Source of the DNA: Bacteroidales bacterium
Lineage (GTDB): Bacteria > Bacteroidota > Bacteroidia > Bacteroidales > WCHB1-69
Direction of reading: 5' to 3'
Length of the DNA: 64,000 nt
Assembly (NCBI GenBank): GCA_016285145.1
Contig: JAEEQE010000001.1
Coordinates: 62,001-126,000 of the forward strand
Under the pieces are notes generated by a model. That model ran no database searches and was not told the origin of the DNA. It was given only the letters and a program-made list of their open reading frames with translations. The translations under genes and the position numbers were made by a program. Of the stretch, positions 1 to 8,843 are shown in pieces. Positions within the stretch are counted from its first letter, which is position 1, and each line of letters begins with the position of its first letter.

Positions 1-189
1 GAGGGCGGCGGTCTGCTGTGCCAGCCGGATGCCGCTGCCCACCGTCACGATGTCAATGTCCGTGTTGCGTCGCCTCATGATGAGGTCGCGCACCACTCCG
101 CCCACCACGTAGGCCACCACGCCGATCTCGTCGGCGGCTTGCGCCACGATGTCGTAAATGGGATGGGAGAGATCGGATTTGTATCGCAT
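1..189 (-). CDS. cca: CCA-adding enzyme / poly(A) polymerase family, N-terminal fragment
   Basis: Only the first 63 codons are inside the window; the gene runs off the left edge. The protein starts MRYKSDLSHPIYDIV and carries the nucleotidyltransferase signature of class II CCA-adding enzymes: VVGGVVRD (about residues 28-35), a basic RRR stretch, then DIDIV (about residues 44-48) with the metal-binding aspartates. Family members repair or add the 3'-CCA end of tRNA in the cytoplasm. The ATG at 187-189 is chosen because a TAnnTTTG-type -7 box lies upstream on the same strand. A poly(A) polymerase of the same superfamily cannot be excluded from this fragment. Confidence 0.85.
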   Translation of the reverse strand, partial: MRYKSDLSHPIYDIVAQAADEIGVVAYVVGGVVRDLIMRRRNTDIDIVTVGSGIRLAQQTAAL

Positions 190-235
190 AAATGTGCTGA
201 TTGTCTGTAAAATGCTGATTTTTGAATTGCAGCCG

Positions 236-243
236 CAAAAATA
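236..243 (-). promoter_or_regulatory. Promoter -7 box of cca
   Basis: Read on the minus strand this is TATTTTTG followed by C, matching the Bacteroidetes -7 consensus TAnnTTTG. It lies about 47 bases before the cca start codon. Confidence 0.55.
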
Positions 244-327
244 CTTAAAAAAATGATATGAGAGGAGAAAAGAGGAAAGGAAGAAGTGAATGCTGCAGCG
301 TGAGGTAGGCTTTGTGAGTTTATGAAT

Positions 328-1296
328 TTATGGTTGGTTGATATGGTGATTTGCGAGCATGAAATCCGTGACCACCAGGGCGGCCATGGCTTCCACCACG
401 GGCAGCACTCGTGGCACCACGCACAGGTCGTTTCGGTCGGAGCCTTTGAGGATGGCAGGATTCCCCTCGAAATCAATGCTTGGCTGATCGAAGCGCACCG
501 ACGGGATGGGCTTGAAGGCCACGGAGAACCACACGTCCTGTCCGTTGGTGATGCCGGCCTGCACGCCACCGTCATGGTTGGTGCGGAAGCTGAAGTCCGG
601 ATTCTGGAGGTCGTTGTATTCGCTACCGCACATCTCGGCGGCGTGGAATCCTTCGCCGATCTCGAAGCCTTTGGCGGCATTGATGGACATCATGGCGAAG
701 GCCAGCTGGGCGGAGAATTTGTTATAGACGGGTTCGCCCAATCCGGCGGGCAGGTGGCGGATGCGCCCGCGCACCACCGCCCCCATGCTGTCGCCATCGC
801 GCGCGGGCGTGCCGGTACGCAAAACTTCACTGCTGAAGGTGATGCCGTGGGGCTTCAGGATCAGTTTGGCGATGGCGCCAGCGACCACGCGGCAGACGGT
901 CTGCCGCGCGGATGCCCGCCCGCACAACTCGTTGTCCATGTGGCCGTACTTCTTGAAGTAGGTGAAGGATGCGTGCGAAGGACGGATTACATGCCGGTTC
1001 TCCTCATTGATACGCACATCCCGGTTCGGGATCCGAAACAGGATGTGCTCGCCAGTGGTCCGCCGGTGCTCGTCCACACCGGATAGGAACGTGACGGTGT
1101 CGGGTTCGCACCGGCGGGTGGACAAGGTTCCTGTGCTGGGGGCACGGCGGTTCAGTTCGTCCTGGATGAAGTCCGGATCCAGATATATGCCGGCTGGACA
1201 CCCCTCCACGCGCCCCTCCATGGCGTCACCGTGTGTGTCGCCCCAGTCTGTCAGCGTGAAAAACGTTCCGAAAGTGTCTGTGGTCTGTTGTATCAT
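328..1296 (-). CDS. aroC: Chorismate synthase
   Basis: 322 residues, slightly shorter than most members (about 350). The enzyme makes chorismate from EPSP, the last shikimate step, using reduced FMN. The N-terminal signature is present as WGDTHGDAMEGRVEGCPAG (about residues 18-36; most relatives have GESHG), and RRAPSTGTLSTRR (about residues 50-62) is the usual FMN/phosphate-binding region. The motifs RPSHAS, GRASAR and the later DGG(V/I)QAGI region are also seen. The ATG at 1294-1296 is preceded by a -7 box at 1373-1380. It is a single-gene unit, divergent from rbr, with no other aromatic pathway gene nearby. Confidence 0.95.
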   Translation of the reverse strand: MIQQTTDTFGTFFTLTDWGDTHGDAMEGRVEGCPAGIYLDPDFIQDELNRRAPSTGTLSTRRCEPDTVTFLSGVDEHRRTTGEHILFRIPNRDVRINEENRHVIRPSHASFTYFKKYGHMDNELCGRASARQTVCRVVAGAIAKLILKPHGITFSSEVLRTGTPARDGDSMGAVVRGRIRHLPAGLGEPVYNKFSAQLAFAMMSINAAKGFEIGEGFHAAEMCGSEYNDLQNPDFSFRTNHDGGVQAGITNGQDVWFSVAFKPIPSVRFDQPSIDFEGNPAILKGSDRNDLCVVPRVLPVVEAMAALVVTDFMLANHHINQP

Positions 1297-1372
1297 GATT
1301 TTTTCCTAATAAGTATTTATGGACAAATACGGCTTGTTATGGCCATTAACGCGTACGATTTCAAAAAGTATG

Positions 1373-1380
1373 CAAAAATA
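1373..1380 (-). promoter_or_regulatory. Promoter -7 box of aroC
   Basis: Minus-strand reading TATTTTTG followed by C. It is about 77 bases before the aroC start and back-to-back with the rubrerythrin promoter at 1425-1432. Confidence 0.55.
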
Positions 1381-1424
1381 CAGTTTTATTCTAAAATTTT
1401 AAGACGGGTTTTATGAAAAAAATG

Positions 1425-1432
1425 TATCTTTG
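1425..1432 (+). promoter_or_regulatory. Promoter -7 box of rubrerythrin gene
   Basis: TATCTTTG followed by C, a full match to TAnnTTTG. It implies a leader of about 80 bases ahead of the ATG at 1520. No Shine-Dalgarno sequence is seen before that start. Confidence 0.65.
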
Positions 1433-1519
1433 CCATTCCGTATGATGGTGTTTTATCAAGAATGCTGTTTTATGGTTTTTACGCATTATTAATAAGAAAA
1501 ACAACAAAAAACAAACAAC

Positions 1520-2194
1520 ATGAAAAAGTACAAATGCAACGTCTGCGGCGTTATTTTTGAAATCGCCGACAATGAAGAACCTGTATGTCCCGTTTGTGGC
1601 GTGGGAATCGATGACCTTGAGCTGATAGAAGAGACTGCCGCCGAGGCTCCTGCCAAGTCCAATCCGTATGCCGGCACGCAGACGGAAAAGAACCTTGAGG
1701 CGGCCTTTGCCGGTGAGTCGCAGGCCCGCAACAAATACACCTATTTTGCATCCAAGGCCAAGAAGGAAGGTTACGAGCAGATTGCCGCCCTGTTCCTCAA
1801 AACCGCTGACAATGAGAAAGAACATGCAAAACTCTGGTTCAAGGAGCTGAACGGCATCGGCAGCACAGCCGAGAATCTGGCAGCCGCCGCTGACGGTGAG
1901 AACTATGAGTGGACGGACATGTACGAGGGCTTTGCCCAGACGGCAGAAAAAGAGGGATTCCCCGAGTTGGCGGCGAAATTCCGCATGGTGGCCGCCATCG
2001 AGAAACATCACGAGGAGCGCTATCGTGCCCTGCTGCACAACGTGGAGACCGCCCAGGTGTTCGCCAAGAGCGAAGTCAAAGTGTGGGAATGCCGCAATTG
2101 CGGCCATATTGTGGTGGGTACCAGCGCACCGGATGTCTGCCCTACCTGCGCCCATCCCCAGTCTTTCTTTGAAGTGAATGCTGAAAATTATTAA
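1520..2194 (+). CDS. rbr: Rubrerythrin with rubredoxin-like centres at both ends
   Basis: 224 residues, longer than the usual roughly 190. Family role: peroxide reduction by a di-iron ferritin-like domain with electrons from rubredoxin-type iron, protecting anaerobes from oxygen. Seen here: an N-terminal CNVCG...CPVCG pair (Cys6, 9, 23, 26), the ferritin-like domain with GESQARNKY and [10 protein letters not shown] (Glu/His ligands, about residues 65-115) and a second set GEN/EKHHEER, then a C-terminal rubredoxin with CRNCG and CPTC (about residues 192-212). The extra N-terminal CxxC pair sets it apart from classical rubrerythrin. It is monocistronic with its own promoter. Confidence 0.95.
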   Translation: MKKYKCNVCGVIFEIADNEEPVCPVCGVGIDDLELIEETAAEAPAKSNPYAGTQTEKNLEAAFAGESQARNKYTYFASKAKKEGYEQIAALFLKTADNEKEHAKLWFKELNGIGSTAENLAAAADGENYEWTDMYEGFAQTAEKEGFPELAAKFRMVAAIEKHHEERYRALLHNVETAQVFAKSEVKVWECRNCGHIVVGTSAPDVCPTCAHPQSFFEVNAENY

Positions 2195-2232
2195 TAGCTT
2201 GTTTTGTTAACATTTTTAAAATACAGAATATT

Positions 2233-3030
2233 ATGAAAAAGAAACTCTTCTTCTTTATGATGTTGGCGGTCGTGATCGTCGCTTGCAAACCCGAACCGGA
2301 ACCCGAACCCGAACCAGTACCGGAACCCACTCCGTATGACAACCTGAACCCGCAGCAGAAGACTTGGGCGTTGGTGTTCAACTATACGGCCAGTTGGTGC
2401 CAGTATTGCGGCCAATGGGGTGTGCCTACCATGAATAGCTGTATAGAAGGTGGTGATTGTGTCGGATTGGCGATCAAAGCTTCCGGCGACCCGCAGGCAG
2501 TGTCCGCCGGATTGTGGAATTCGTTCAAATCAGACCGCGGCCAGGGTGCCGGTACCCCCAGCTTCTTCGTCGGCAACAGCACCCAGAATGTGCAGTCGCA
2601 GGCCCCGCGGTATTGCCAGAACCTCTTGGGAACATATTGCTATATGGGACTTGACGTGTCGCATGAGATTAAGGACGGCAAGATGCTGGTTTATGTGAAG
2701 ACCCGCAACTACGAGAGCATCATCAATATCCATGATTTCTATATTGTGGCCTATCTGATGGAAGACGGTCTGCATTATACCCAGAATGGCAGTTCGGAAT
2801 CCGACCCGGTGCATAACTTCGTGGTGCGCGAGGCCTCATCCGGCGATGACTATTTCGGCGAGCAGCTCTTCTCCAACGGCGATCAGAATGCGGAGTTCAC
2901 GCATACCTTCTCCTTTGACATGAAGAGCAAATATACGCCGGAGAATTGCTATGCCGCTGTTGTCGTCTATAAGAAAACCACCAATGAGCCGGTGTACCAG
3001 TATGTGAATTGTCGCTGGACCCGTAAATAA
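2233..3030 (+). CDS. Omp28-like lipoprotein with thioredoxin-type CxxC
   Basis: 265 residues. A lipoprotein signal peptide ends at VIVAC (Cys about residue 17), followed by a Pro-Glu repeat (PEPEPEPEPVPEP) that spaces the fold from the membrane. The mature part begins with NYTASWCQYCGQWG, a thioredoxin-like CxxC active site, and resembles the Omp28 family of surface or periplasmic lipoproteins in Bacteroidetes. The exact substrate is unknown; thiol-disulfide exchange is inferred from the CxxC only. It lies 38 bases after rbr and 16 bases before fusA, so it may be read together with either. Confidence 0.75.
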   Translation: MKKKLFFFMMLAVVIVACKPEPEPEPEPVPEPTPYDNLNPQQKTWALVFNYTASWCQYCGQWGVPTMNSCIEGGDCVGLAIKASGDPQAVSAGLWNSFKSDRGQGAGTPSFFVGNSTQNVQSQAPRYCQNLLGTYCYMGLDVSHEIKDGKMLVYVKTRNYESIINIHDFYIVAYLMEDGLHYTQNGSSESDPVHNFVVREASSGDDYFGEQLFSNGDQNAEFTHTFSFDMKSKYTPENCYAAVVVYKKTTNEPVYQYVNCRWTRK

Positions 3031-3046
3031 CTAACATAATCTTTTC

Positions 3047-5110
3047 ATGCAAATATCAAAACTGCGGAACATCGGCATCGCCGCACATATTGATGCCGGT
3101 AAGACTACTGTGTCTGAACGTATCCTTTTTTTCACTGGGGTGAACCGGAAGGTGGGGGAGACCCACGACGGCCAGGCTACGATGGATTTTATGAAGCAGG
3201 AGCAGGAGCGCGGCATCACCATTGCGTCCGCCGCCATTACAGCTCAATGGAATGACCATCAGATCAACCTGATAGACACGCCGGGCCATGTGGATTTCAC
3301 CATCGAGGTGGAGCGCTCGCTGCGCGTGATTGACGGCATGGTTGCTGTGTTCTGCGCCGTGGGTGGCGTGGAACCCCAAAGCGAAACGGTGTGGAACCAA
3401 TCGGAGAAATACCGCGTGCCCCGTATCGCTTTCGTCAATAAAATGGACCGCACCGGCGCGGACTTCGCGGAGGTGGTATCCCAGATGAACAAGTTTTTGG
3501 GAGCCAATGCGATGCCTATCCAGATGCCCATTGGTGCCGAGAACGACTTCCTCGGCATGGTGGATCTTGTTGCCATGAAGGCCATCACTTTCCAGGACAA
3601 ACAGCGCATCGTGTCGGAGATACCGTCCGAACTGATGCCTGCCGCCACGGAAGCGCGCCGCCACATGATTGAAGTATTGGCGGATTACAACGATGACATA
3701 GCCATGCTCTATCTGGAGGATGCTGAAATTGAGGAACCGCTCCTCAAAAAGGCCATCCGCGAGGCGACGATCAAGTTGCTGGTTACGCCGGTGTTGTGCG
3801 GCGCCGCATACCGGAACAAGGGCATTCAGCTGCTGTTAGATGCCATTGTGGACTATCTGCCGTCGCCCACGGACTTGGGCGGCGTGATGGCTCACGACCC
3901 CAACGACGAGGAGAAAATCATACAGCGAAATCCCTCCAATAATGAGGCATTCTCCGCCCTTGCTTTCAAGCTTATCAACGACCCTTATGTTGGACAGCAG
4001 ACGTTTATCCGTATTTTCAGCGGTAAACTGACGAGTGGTATGAGTGTATATAACACCAACAGAGGTAAATACGAGAGAGTAGGGCGCATTTTTCGCATCA
4101 AGGCCAAAGAACGTGAGGAGATTACGGAAGCCGGCACGGGCGAGATTGTGGCCCTGGTGGGCATGAAGTTCACCCGCACGGGCGAGACCCTCTGCGACGA
4201 CAAACAACCCGTCCTTTTGGAGTCCATTTCCGTTCCGCCGGCGGTCATTGAGATGAAGGTGATTCTGGAAGACAAGAAGAGCCGCGACAAACTGGGCGAG
4301 ACCTTGGCCAAACTCTGCAATGAAGACCCGTCCTTCCATTCTCATTTTGATGAGGAGACTGAAGAGACCATCATCGCAGGCATGGGTGAACTGCATTTGG
4401 AAATCCTTGTGGAACGCATCCGCGATGAGTTCAAGGTGCCGATTTCGGTGGGCGAGCCATCTGTTTCGTTCCGCGAAACGCTGACCACGGCGGTGGAACA
4501 GGCCTACAAGCATGTGAAACAGAGCGGAGGCAAGGGCCAGTTCGCCAATACAGTCATCCGCTTCGAGCCAAATCCCGGTAAAGGATTTGAGTTTGTGGAC
4601 GTTACCAAGGGTGGCGTGATTCCCAAGGAGTTCATCCCGTCGGTGGAGAAGGGTCTGCGCAAGGCGATGGAGAAGAGCCCCGTAGCCGAATATCCCGTGG
4701 TGGATGTGCGCTGTGTGCTGGTGGATGGAAGCTACCATCCGGTGGATTCCAGCGACATGGCCTTCCAACTTTGTGCCGCGCAGTGTTTCAAGCAGGCGTT
4801 CCGCAAAGCCAACCCCATCATCATGGAGCCGGTGATGAAAATCGAGGTTAACACCCCGGACGACTACATCGGGAATGTGACCCGTGACCTCAACAAACGG
4901 CGCGGGCGCATCGAGAATATGCGCCGTTTCCGTAAGGGATCTCAGAAACTGGACGGTTTTATCCCGCTGATGGAGATGTTCGGCTATGCCACGGCCCTCC
5001 GAAACATCACTTCCGGACGGGCGAACTATTCCATGGAGTTTTACCAATACCAACCGATGCCCGCTGCCAAACAGGAGGAAATCATTGAGAAGGTGAAAAG
5101 TGGGAAATAA
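3047..5110 (+). CDS. fusA: Translation elongation factor G (likely a second, stand-alone copy)
   Basis: 687 residues, full length. EF-G drives ribosome translocation with GTP. All GTPase motifs are seen: AHIDAGKTT (P-loop, about residue 15), QERGITI (switch I), DTPGHVDF (switch II with His) and NKMD. The later domains ([12 protein letters not shown], domain [17 protein letters not shown] and domain V RRGRIENM) are intact. It is not next to rpsL, rpsG or tuf as the main fusA of bacteria usually is, and its start is coupled to a lipoprotein upstream and a MATE transporter downstream. That context suggests a paralogue; whether it is the main or secondary EF-G cannot be settled here. Confidence 0.93.
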   Translation: MQISKLRNIGIAAHIDAGKTTVSERILFFTGVNRKVGETHDGQATMDFMKQEQERGITIASAAITAQWNDHQINLIDTPGHVDFTIEVERSLRVIDGMVAVFCAVGGVEPQSETVWNQSEKYRVPRIAFVNKMDRTGADFAEVVSQMNKFLGANAMPIQMPIGAENDFLGMVDLVAMKAITFQDKQRIVSEIPSELMPAATEARRHMIEVLADYNDDIAMLYLEDAEIEEPLLKKAIREATIKLLVTPVLCGAAYRNKGIQLLLDAIVDYLPSPTDLGGVMAHDPNDEEKIIQRNPSNNEAFSALAFKLINDPYVGQQTFIRIFSGKLTSGMSVYNTNRGKYERVGRIFRIKAKEREEITEAGTGEIVALVGMKFTRTGETLCDDKQPVLLESISVPPAVIEMKVILEDKKSRDKLGETLAKLCNEDPSFHSHFDEETEETIIAGMGELHLEILVERIRDEFKVPISVGEPSVSFRETLTTAVEQAYKHVKQSGGKGQFANTVIRFEPNPGKGFEFVDVTKGGVIPKEFIPSVEKGLRKAMEKSPVAEYPVVDVRCVLVDGSYHPVDSSDMAFQLCAAQCFKQAFRKANPIIMEPVMKIEVNTPDDYIGNVTRDLNKRRGRIENMRRFRKGSQKLDGFIPLMEMFGYATALRNITSGRANYSMEFYQYQPMPAAKQEEIIEKVKSGK

Positions 5111-6395
5111 GGAGATTTTGCGTCTGGCAGTCCCGAGCATCGTGGCTAACATCACGGTGCCTTTGTTGGGCATGGTGGATGTTGCCATCGTGGGGCATAT
5201 CGGTCAGGCCAGCTACATTGCGGCCATCGCGCTTGCCACGATGGTCTTCAATCTGATTTATTGGAACTTTGGTTTCCTGCGTATGGGCACGAGCGGGCTT
5301 GCGGCGCAGGCATACGGCGCGGGCGACAGGGCCGAGTGCCTCCATGTGTTAGTGCGTGGCATGACCATCGCAGGGGCGGCGGCAGTGTTGATCATTGCGT
5401 TGCAGTATCCTATTGCGCTGCTTTGCAAACGGTTCATACAAAGCACGCCGCAGACTATAGATTTGATGCTCACCTATTTCTTCATCCGCATTTGGGCAGC
5501 ACCCGCCAACCTCGGCCTGTACGCCTTGAAAGGTTGGTTTATCGGAATGCAAAACGCCAAGGCTCCCATGTGGATAGCCATTTTGCTCAACATAGTGAAC
5601 ATCCTGTGCAGCCTTTTGTTTGTGTTCGTGTTTCATGCTGGCATCGCCGGTGTGGCCTGGGGTACGGTCGTTGCCCAATACAGCGGTTTCGCCATGGCAG
5701 TGGCCATCTGGCTGTACCGTTATGGTGATATGCGTCATGAAATTAATCTGCGCGAAAGCCTGAAGATGGTAGAAATGGTCCGTTTTTTCAAAATCAACAC
5801 CGACATCTTCCTGCGTTCGCTTTGTCTGCTGGCGGTGTTCTCGTTCATCCCGTACATTTCTGCTGCAATGGGAGATGAGATTCTGGCGGCCAACACGTTG
5901 CTGATGCAGCTGTTCATGTTGCTCTCCTATATCATGGACGGATTTGCATACGCCGGAGAGTCGTTGACGGGACGTTATGTGGGTGCACGTGACGGCGTTG
6001 CCCTGCGGGATGTGGTGCGCCGCCTGCTTTTATGGGGCCTCGGGTTGGCCGCGGTGTTCACCCTTTTGTATGCGTTGTTCGGACGCGGACTGCTCTCCAT
6101 TCTCACCAACGACAAGGATGTAGTGGACACGGCGATGCAGTATATGCTCTGGATTGTGCTGGTGCCCTTTACGGGTTTTGCGGCGTTTATTTTTGATGGC
6201 ATCTATATCGGGGCCACAGCCTCAAAAGCCATGCGCGACACTATGTTCGTGGCCACTGCAGTGTTCTTTGCGCTTTATTTTTTGTTGCATCCGGTATGGA
6301 ACAATCATGGTTTGTGGTTGGCCTTTATTGTTTTTTTGACATTACGTGGACTGCTGATGTTCCTTTTGCGTGATAAATGTGTTTTTAATAATTGA
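5100..6395 (+). CDS. MATE-family multidrug/sodium efflux transporter
   Basis: 431 residues with about 12 hydrophobic segments. MATE proteins export cationic compounds in exchange for sodium or protons across the inner membrane. It opens with [19 protein letters not shown] and has [12 protein letters not shown] in helices 1-2, and [15 protein letters not shown] (about residues 60-75), all typical of the DinF/NorM branch. The start is a GTG at 5100 that overlaps the fusA stop codon by 11 bases, implying translational coupling. The next ATG would cut into the first helix. Substrate unknown. Confidence 0.88.
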   Translation: MGNKEILRLAVPSIVANITVPLLGMVDVAIVGHIGQASYIAAIALATMVFNLIYWNFGFLRMGTSGLAAQAYGAGDRAECLHVLVRGMTIAGAAAVLIIALQYPIALLCKRFIQSTPQTIDLMLTYFFIRIWAAPANLGLYALKGWFIGMQNAKAPMWIAILLNIVNILCSLLFVFVFHAGIAGVAWGTVVAQYSGFAMAVAIWLYRYGDMRHEINLRESLKMVEMVRFFKINTDIFLRSLCLLAVFSFIPYISAAMGDEILAANTLLMQLFMLLSYIMDGFAYAGESLTGRYVGARDGVALRDVVRRLLLWGLGLAAVFTLLYALFGRGLLSILTNDKDVVDTAMQYMLWIVLVPFTGFAAFIFDGIYIGATASKAMRDTMFVATAVFFALYFLLHPVWNNHGLWLAFIVFLTLRGLLMFLLRDKCVFNN

Positions 6396-6454
6396 TGTTA
6401 AAAACTTTTTATTAAAATATTTTTTAAATACAAACTGATTGTAAAGAAAAAATG

Positions 6455-6462
6455 TATTTTTG
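6455..6462 (+). promoter_or_regulatory. Promoter -7 box of the coiled-coil gene
   Basis: TATTTTTG followed by C, about 32 bases before the ATG at 6494. A purine-rich AGAGGAGGAAG at 6480-6490 sits just before the start and could act as a ribosome binding site, which is uncommon in this window. Confidence 0.55.
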
Positions 6463-6493
6463 CCGCTGTGAAAAATGATTAGAGGAGGAAGTT

Positions 6494-7555
6494 ATGGAAG
6501 GAAAAATGCAAAACGCAGCATCGGAGTGGGGCGCTTTAAATCAATTATTGCAGCACAACACGAATATGACCGAGGAAACCAATCAGTTGACTAAAAAACT
6601 TCGAGAAGAGCAACGAAAGGACTTCTTGGAATTGAAACAGACTTGTGAAAAGAAACAGTCTGATCATCAAGATGTCTGGGATATGCTTCGTGAGAATCAG
6701 CGTTTTTTAAGAGAGTGGTCAACAGTACACAAACGCGAACGCCAGGAAGCCTACGAAAAGGATAAACGTGAACGTCAGGAAGCTTACGAAAAGGATAAAC
6801 GCGAACGTCAGGAAGCCTACGAAAGGGATAAGCGTGAACGTCAGGAGGCCTACGAAAGGGAAAAGCGTGAACGTCAGGAAGCGGAGGAGAAATTCAAGCG
6901 TGAGCGTGAGGAGTCAGATAAAAGATTTAAACGCAAACAACAAGAGTCAGACAAAAGATTTAAGCGCAAACAACGAGAGTTGGACAAGAAGTATAAACGC
7001 GAGCGACAGGAGGAGGAAAAAAAGTTTTACGAGGAGGTAAATCAGATGAGACGCGAGTGGATGGAACGAAATGAGGCTTTAAATGAACAAATGAAAGTGA
7101 CCGACATGAAAATACAGGAGATGTCACGGCGATTCTCCTCCACTACAGGGCATATAATTGAGGGCTTGATGAGTTCCGCAGCAATGGAAATGTTCCAGAA
7201 AGCGGGCTTTGACGTGTATAACAAGGCCAAGAATCTCCATCATAAGAACAAAAGTCTGAATGCGGAAATGGAGGTTGACGTGTTGCTCACCGGCGATACC
7301 ACCGCCGTGGTGATTGAGGTGAAGGCAAGTTGCGACCGGAAAGACGTTGACCATGTGTTGAAGCAGATGGAAAAGTTCAGGCTTTTGTATCCCGAGTACC
7401 ACGATAAGGAGGTGGTGGTAGCCATCGCTGCCATAAACTATGAGTTGGATGCGGACATCTATGCCCATGAGAAAAAGTTGATGGTGGTCCGTGCCGACAG
7501 TCGCAATGTGTTCACGATTGACTCCTATGACATGGACGTGCTGCAACGGTTCTAA
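6494..7555 (+). CDS. Long coiled-coil protein with C-terminal PD-(D/E)XK-like domain (DUF3782-like)
   Basis: 353 residues. Residues 1-79 are polar and helical. Residues 80-178 are nine tandem 11-residue units of the type KRERQEAYEKD, highly charged. Residues 179-230 continue the helix (MRREWMERNEAL). The C-terminal part, about 235-353, has a nuclease-like core: Asp262 in MEVDVLL and Glu275-x-Lys277 in VVIEVKAS, followed by a Q-rich helix and EVVVAIAAI. This resembles the DUF3782 group of PD-(D/E)XK proteins found in bacteria and cyanobacteria; nuclease activity is not shown. The stop codon overlaps that of the convergent CDF gene. Confidence 0.75.
   Translation: MEGKMQNAASEWGALNQLLQHNTNMTEETNQLTKKLREEQRKDFLELKQTCEKKQSDHQDVWDMLRENQRFLREWSTVHKRERQEAYEKDKRERQEAYEKDKRERQEAYERDKRERQEAYEREKRERQEAEEKFKREREESDKRFKRKQQESDKRFKRKQRELDKKYKRERQEEEKKFYEEVNQMRREWMERNEALNEQMKVTDMKIQEMSRRFSSTTGHIIEGLMSSAAMEMFQKAGFDVYNKAKNLHHKNKSLNAEMEVDVLLTGDTTAVVIEVKASCDRKDVDHVLKQMEKFRLLYPEYHDKEVVVAIAAINYELDADIYAHEKKLMVVRADSRNVFTIDSYDMDVLQRF
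6731..7027 (+). repeat. Nine tandem 33-base units inside a coding sequence
   Basis: The units encode 11 residues each (KRERQEAYEKD-type). The first five are nearly identical at DNA level (…cgtcaggaagcctacgaaa…), the last four have drifted (KRKQQESDKRF, KRKQRELDKKY). All keep the reading frame, so copy-number change would lengthen or shorten the rod by about 16 angstroms per unit without breaking the protein (inference). Confidence 0.85.
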
Positions 7556-8499
7556 CTGCCTTTTTGCACGTCAGCCCCTTCGCACAGGCCGGAACATCCG
7601 CAATCGCTGGTTTCAAACTCCAAGGTGACATGGCCGATTCCTTTTCCTTTTAGTTTTGATTTCAACACCTGTTTCACCTGTTCCATGTTCTGCAGGTCTT
7701 CCATCACAACATGAGCGGTGAGGGCGTTCTCCGTGGTGCCGATGGCCCAAATGTGCAGATGGTGCATCCCGACCACGCCGTCAGTATGTTCAAAGATTTC
7801 TGCAATTTCTTCATAATGAATCTGTTCGGGAACACCGTCCAAGGCCAGACGGATGCTGTCTTTGAGCAGGTCCCAAGTGGCGACAATGATGATGGCTGCC
7901 ACTGCCAATCCGATGATGGCGTCAATCACGTACCATCCGGTGAAATGGATGACGATGCCGGAGAGGATGACTCCCACGGATACCAGCGTGTCGGCCACCA
8001 TGTGCAGGAAGGCCCCCTTGACATTCAAGTCTTTTTTCCGGTCCTTCAAAAACAGGTAGGCAGTGAACCCGTTGACGAGCACCCCGACTGCCGCTACAAG
8101 GGAAATGATACCCCCTTCAATGGGTTGCGGGTGAATCAGCTTTTGAATGCTTTCTATTATAATAAATAGTACAGCCCCACACAGAATCAACGCGTTGAGC
8201 AGCGATATGAGAATGGTGCTCTTTTTGAAACCATAGGTGTATTTGGGGCTGGAGGCAACCCCTGACAGCCGGAAGGCCATCATGGCCAAGGCCAAACTGA
8301 CCACGTCGCTGAGATTGTGGGCGGCATCGGAAACTAATCCCATCGAGTTGAATATCAGCCCGAAGATTGCTTCCACCAGCACATAGGCCACGTTGAGTAT
8401 GATGCCGATTTTAAAGGCTGTGTTCAACTCGGAAGGGAGCGAATGGTGGTCGTGATGGTGATGATGATGTTGCTCGTGTTCGTGGTGATGGTGTGACAT
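7552..8499 (-). CDS. Cation diffusion facilitator (Zn/Co/Cd efflux)
   Basis: 315 residues from the chosen ATG at 8497-8499. A histidine-rich N-terminus (MSHHHHEHEQHHHHHHDHH) is followed by six predicted membrane segments and a cytoplasmic C-terminal domain, the CzcD/ZitB layout. Metal-site residues are seen in SDAAHNLSDVV (about residues 52-62) and HMVADTLVSVGV (HxxxD, about 160-171). The C-terminus ends SDCGCSGLCEG, an extra Cys-rich tail that could bind metal. A longer in-frame start at 8571 gives an unlikely hydrophobic Cys-rich extension, so it was not used. Export of zinc or a similar divalent ion from the cytoplasm is inferred from family. Confidence 0.92.
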   Translation of the reverse strand: MSHHHHEHEQHHHHHHDHHSLPSELNTAFKIGIILNVAYVLVEAIFGLIFNSMGLVSDAAHNLSDVVSLALAMMAFRLSGVASSPKYTYGFKKSTILISLLNALILCGAVLFIIIESIQKLIHPQPIEGGIISLVAAVGVLVNGFTAYLFLKDRKKDLNVKGAFLHMVADTLVSVGVILSGIVIHFTGWYVIDAIIGLAVAAIIIVATWDLLKDSIRLALDGVPEQIHYEEIAEIFEHTDGVVGMHHLHIWAIGTTENALTAHVVMEDLQNMEQVKQVLKSKLKGKGIGHVTLEFETSDCGCSGLCEGADVQKGS

Positions 8500-8641
8500 G
8501 ATTTCTCTTTTTTGAACAACAGGGACGGAAAAAACTCCGCCCCCGTCTGAAAAACAATAATAAAACAACAACTAATAATTTATATATTCTACTGATAGTC
8601 AATAAGTTTGTAATTTGTTCATTCCCTATGTGGTCGAACAC

Positions 8642-8649
8642 GCAAAAGT
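8642..8649 (-). promoter_or_regulatory. Promoter -7 box of the CDF gene
   Basis: Minus-strand TACTTTTG followed by C. The start codon at 8499 is about 140 bases downstream, leaving room for a leader with unknown regulation. Confidence 0.5.
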
Positions 8650-8761
8650 ACAAATAGCATGTTGGCTCATTATCCTCATTTATGGGGATTTTTAAGGATG
8701 GATACTCAAGATAGGGGAGGGGAGTTTTGAACGTTTTGTTGTTAATATGTTACTTTTATTG

Positions 8762-8769
8762 TATCTTTG
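8762..8769 (+). promoter_or_regulatory. Promoter of the first giant repeat gene
   Basis: TATCTTTG followed by C, with TTTG at 8735-8738 as candidate -33 element. About 74 bases ahead of the ATG at 8844. Confidence 0.6.
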
Positions 8770-8843
8770 CAATTGAATGTATGCGAATCGTCAGAGCAAT
8801 GTTCTTCTTTATAAGTTTTTGTATATAAATAAAATATAAATAT

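Larger units (their letters stand above)
8500..8843. other. Divergent intergenic region
   Basis: 344 bases between the CDF gene (minus) and the first giant gene (plus). It holds one promoter for each side (8642-8649 minus, 8762-8769 plus) and AT-rich leaders of about 140 and 70 bases. No gene, repeat or terminator was recognised in it. Confidence 0.6.

Noticed and set aside
322..1086. Open frame on the plus strand opposite aroC
   Set aside because: The minus strand has all chorismate synthase motifs; the plus frame has none.
6731..7027. 33-base tandem units as a possible CRISPR or microsatellite
   Set aside because: There are no spacers; the units encode a coiled coil in frame.
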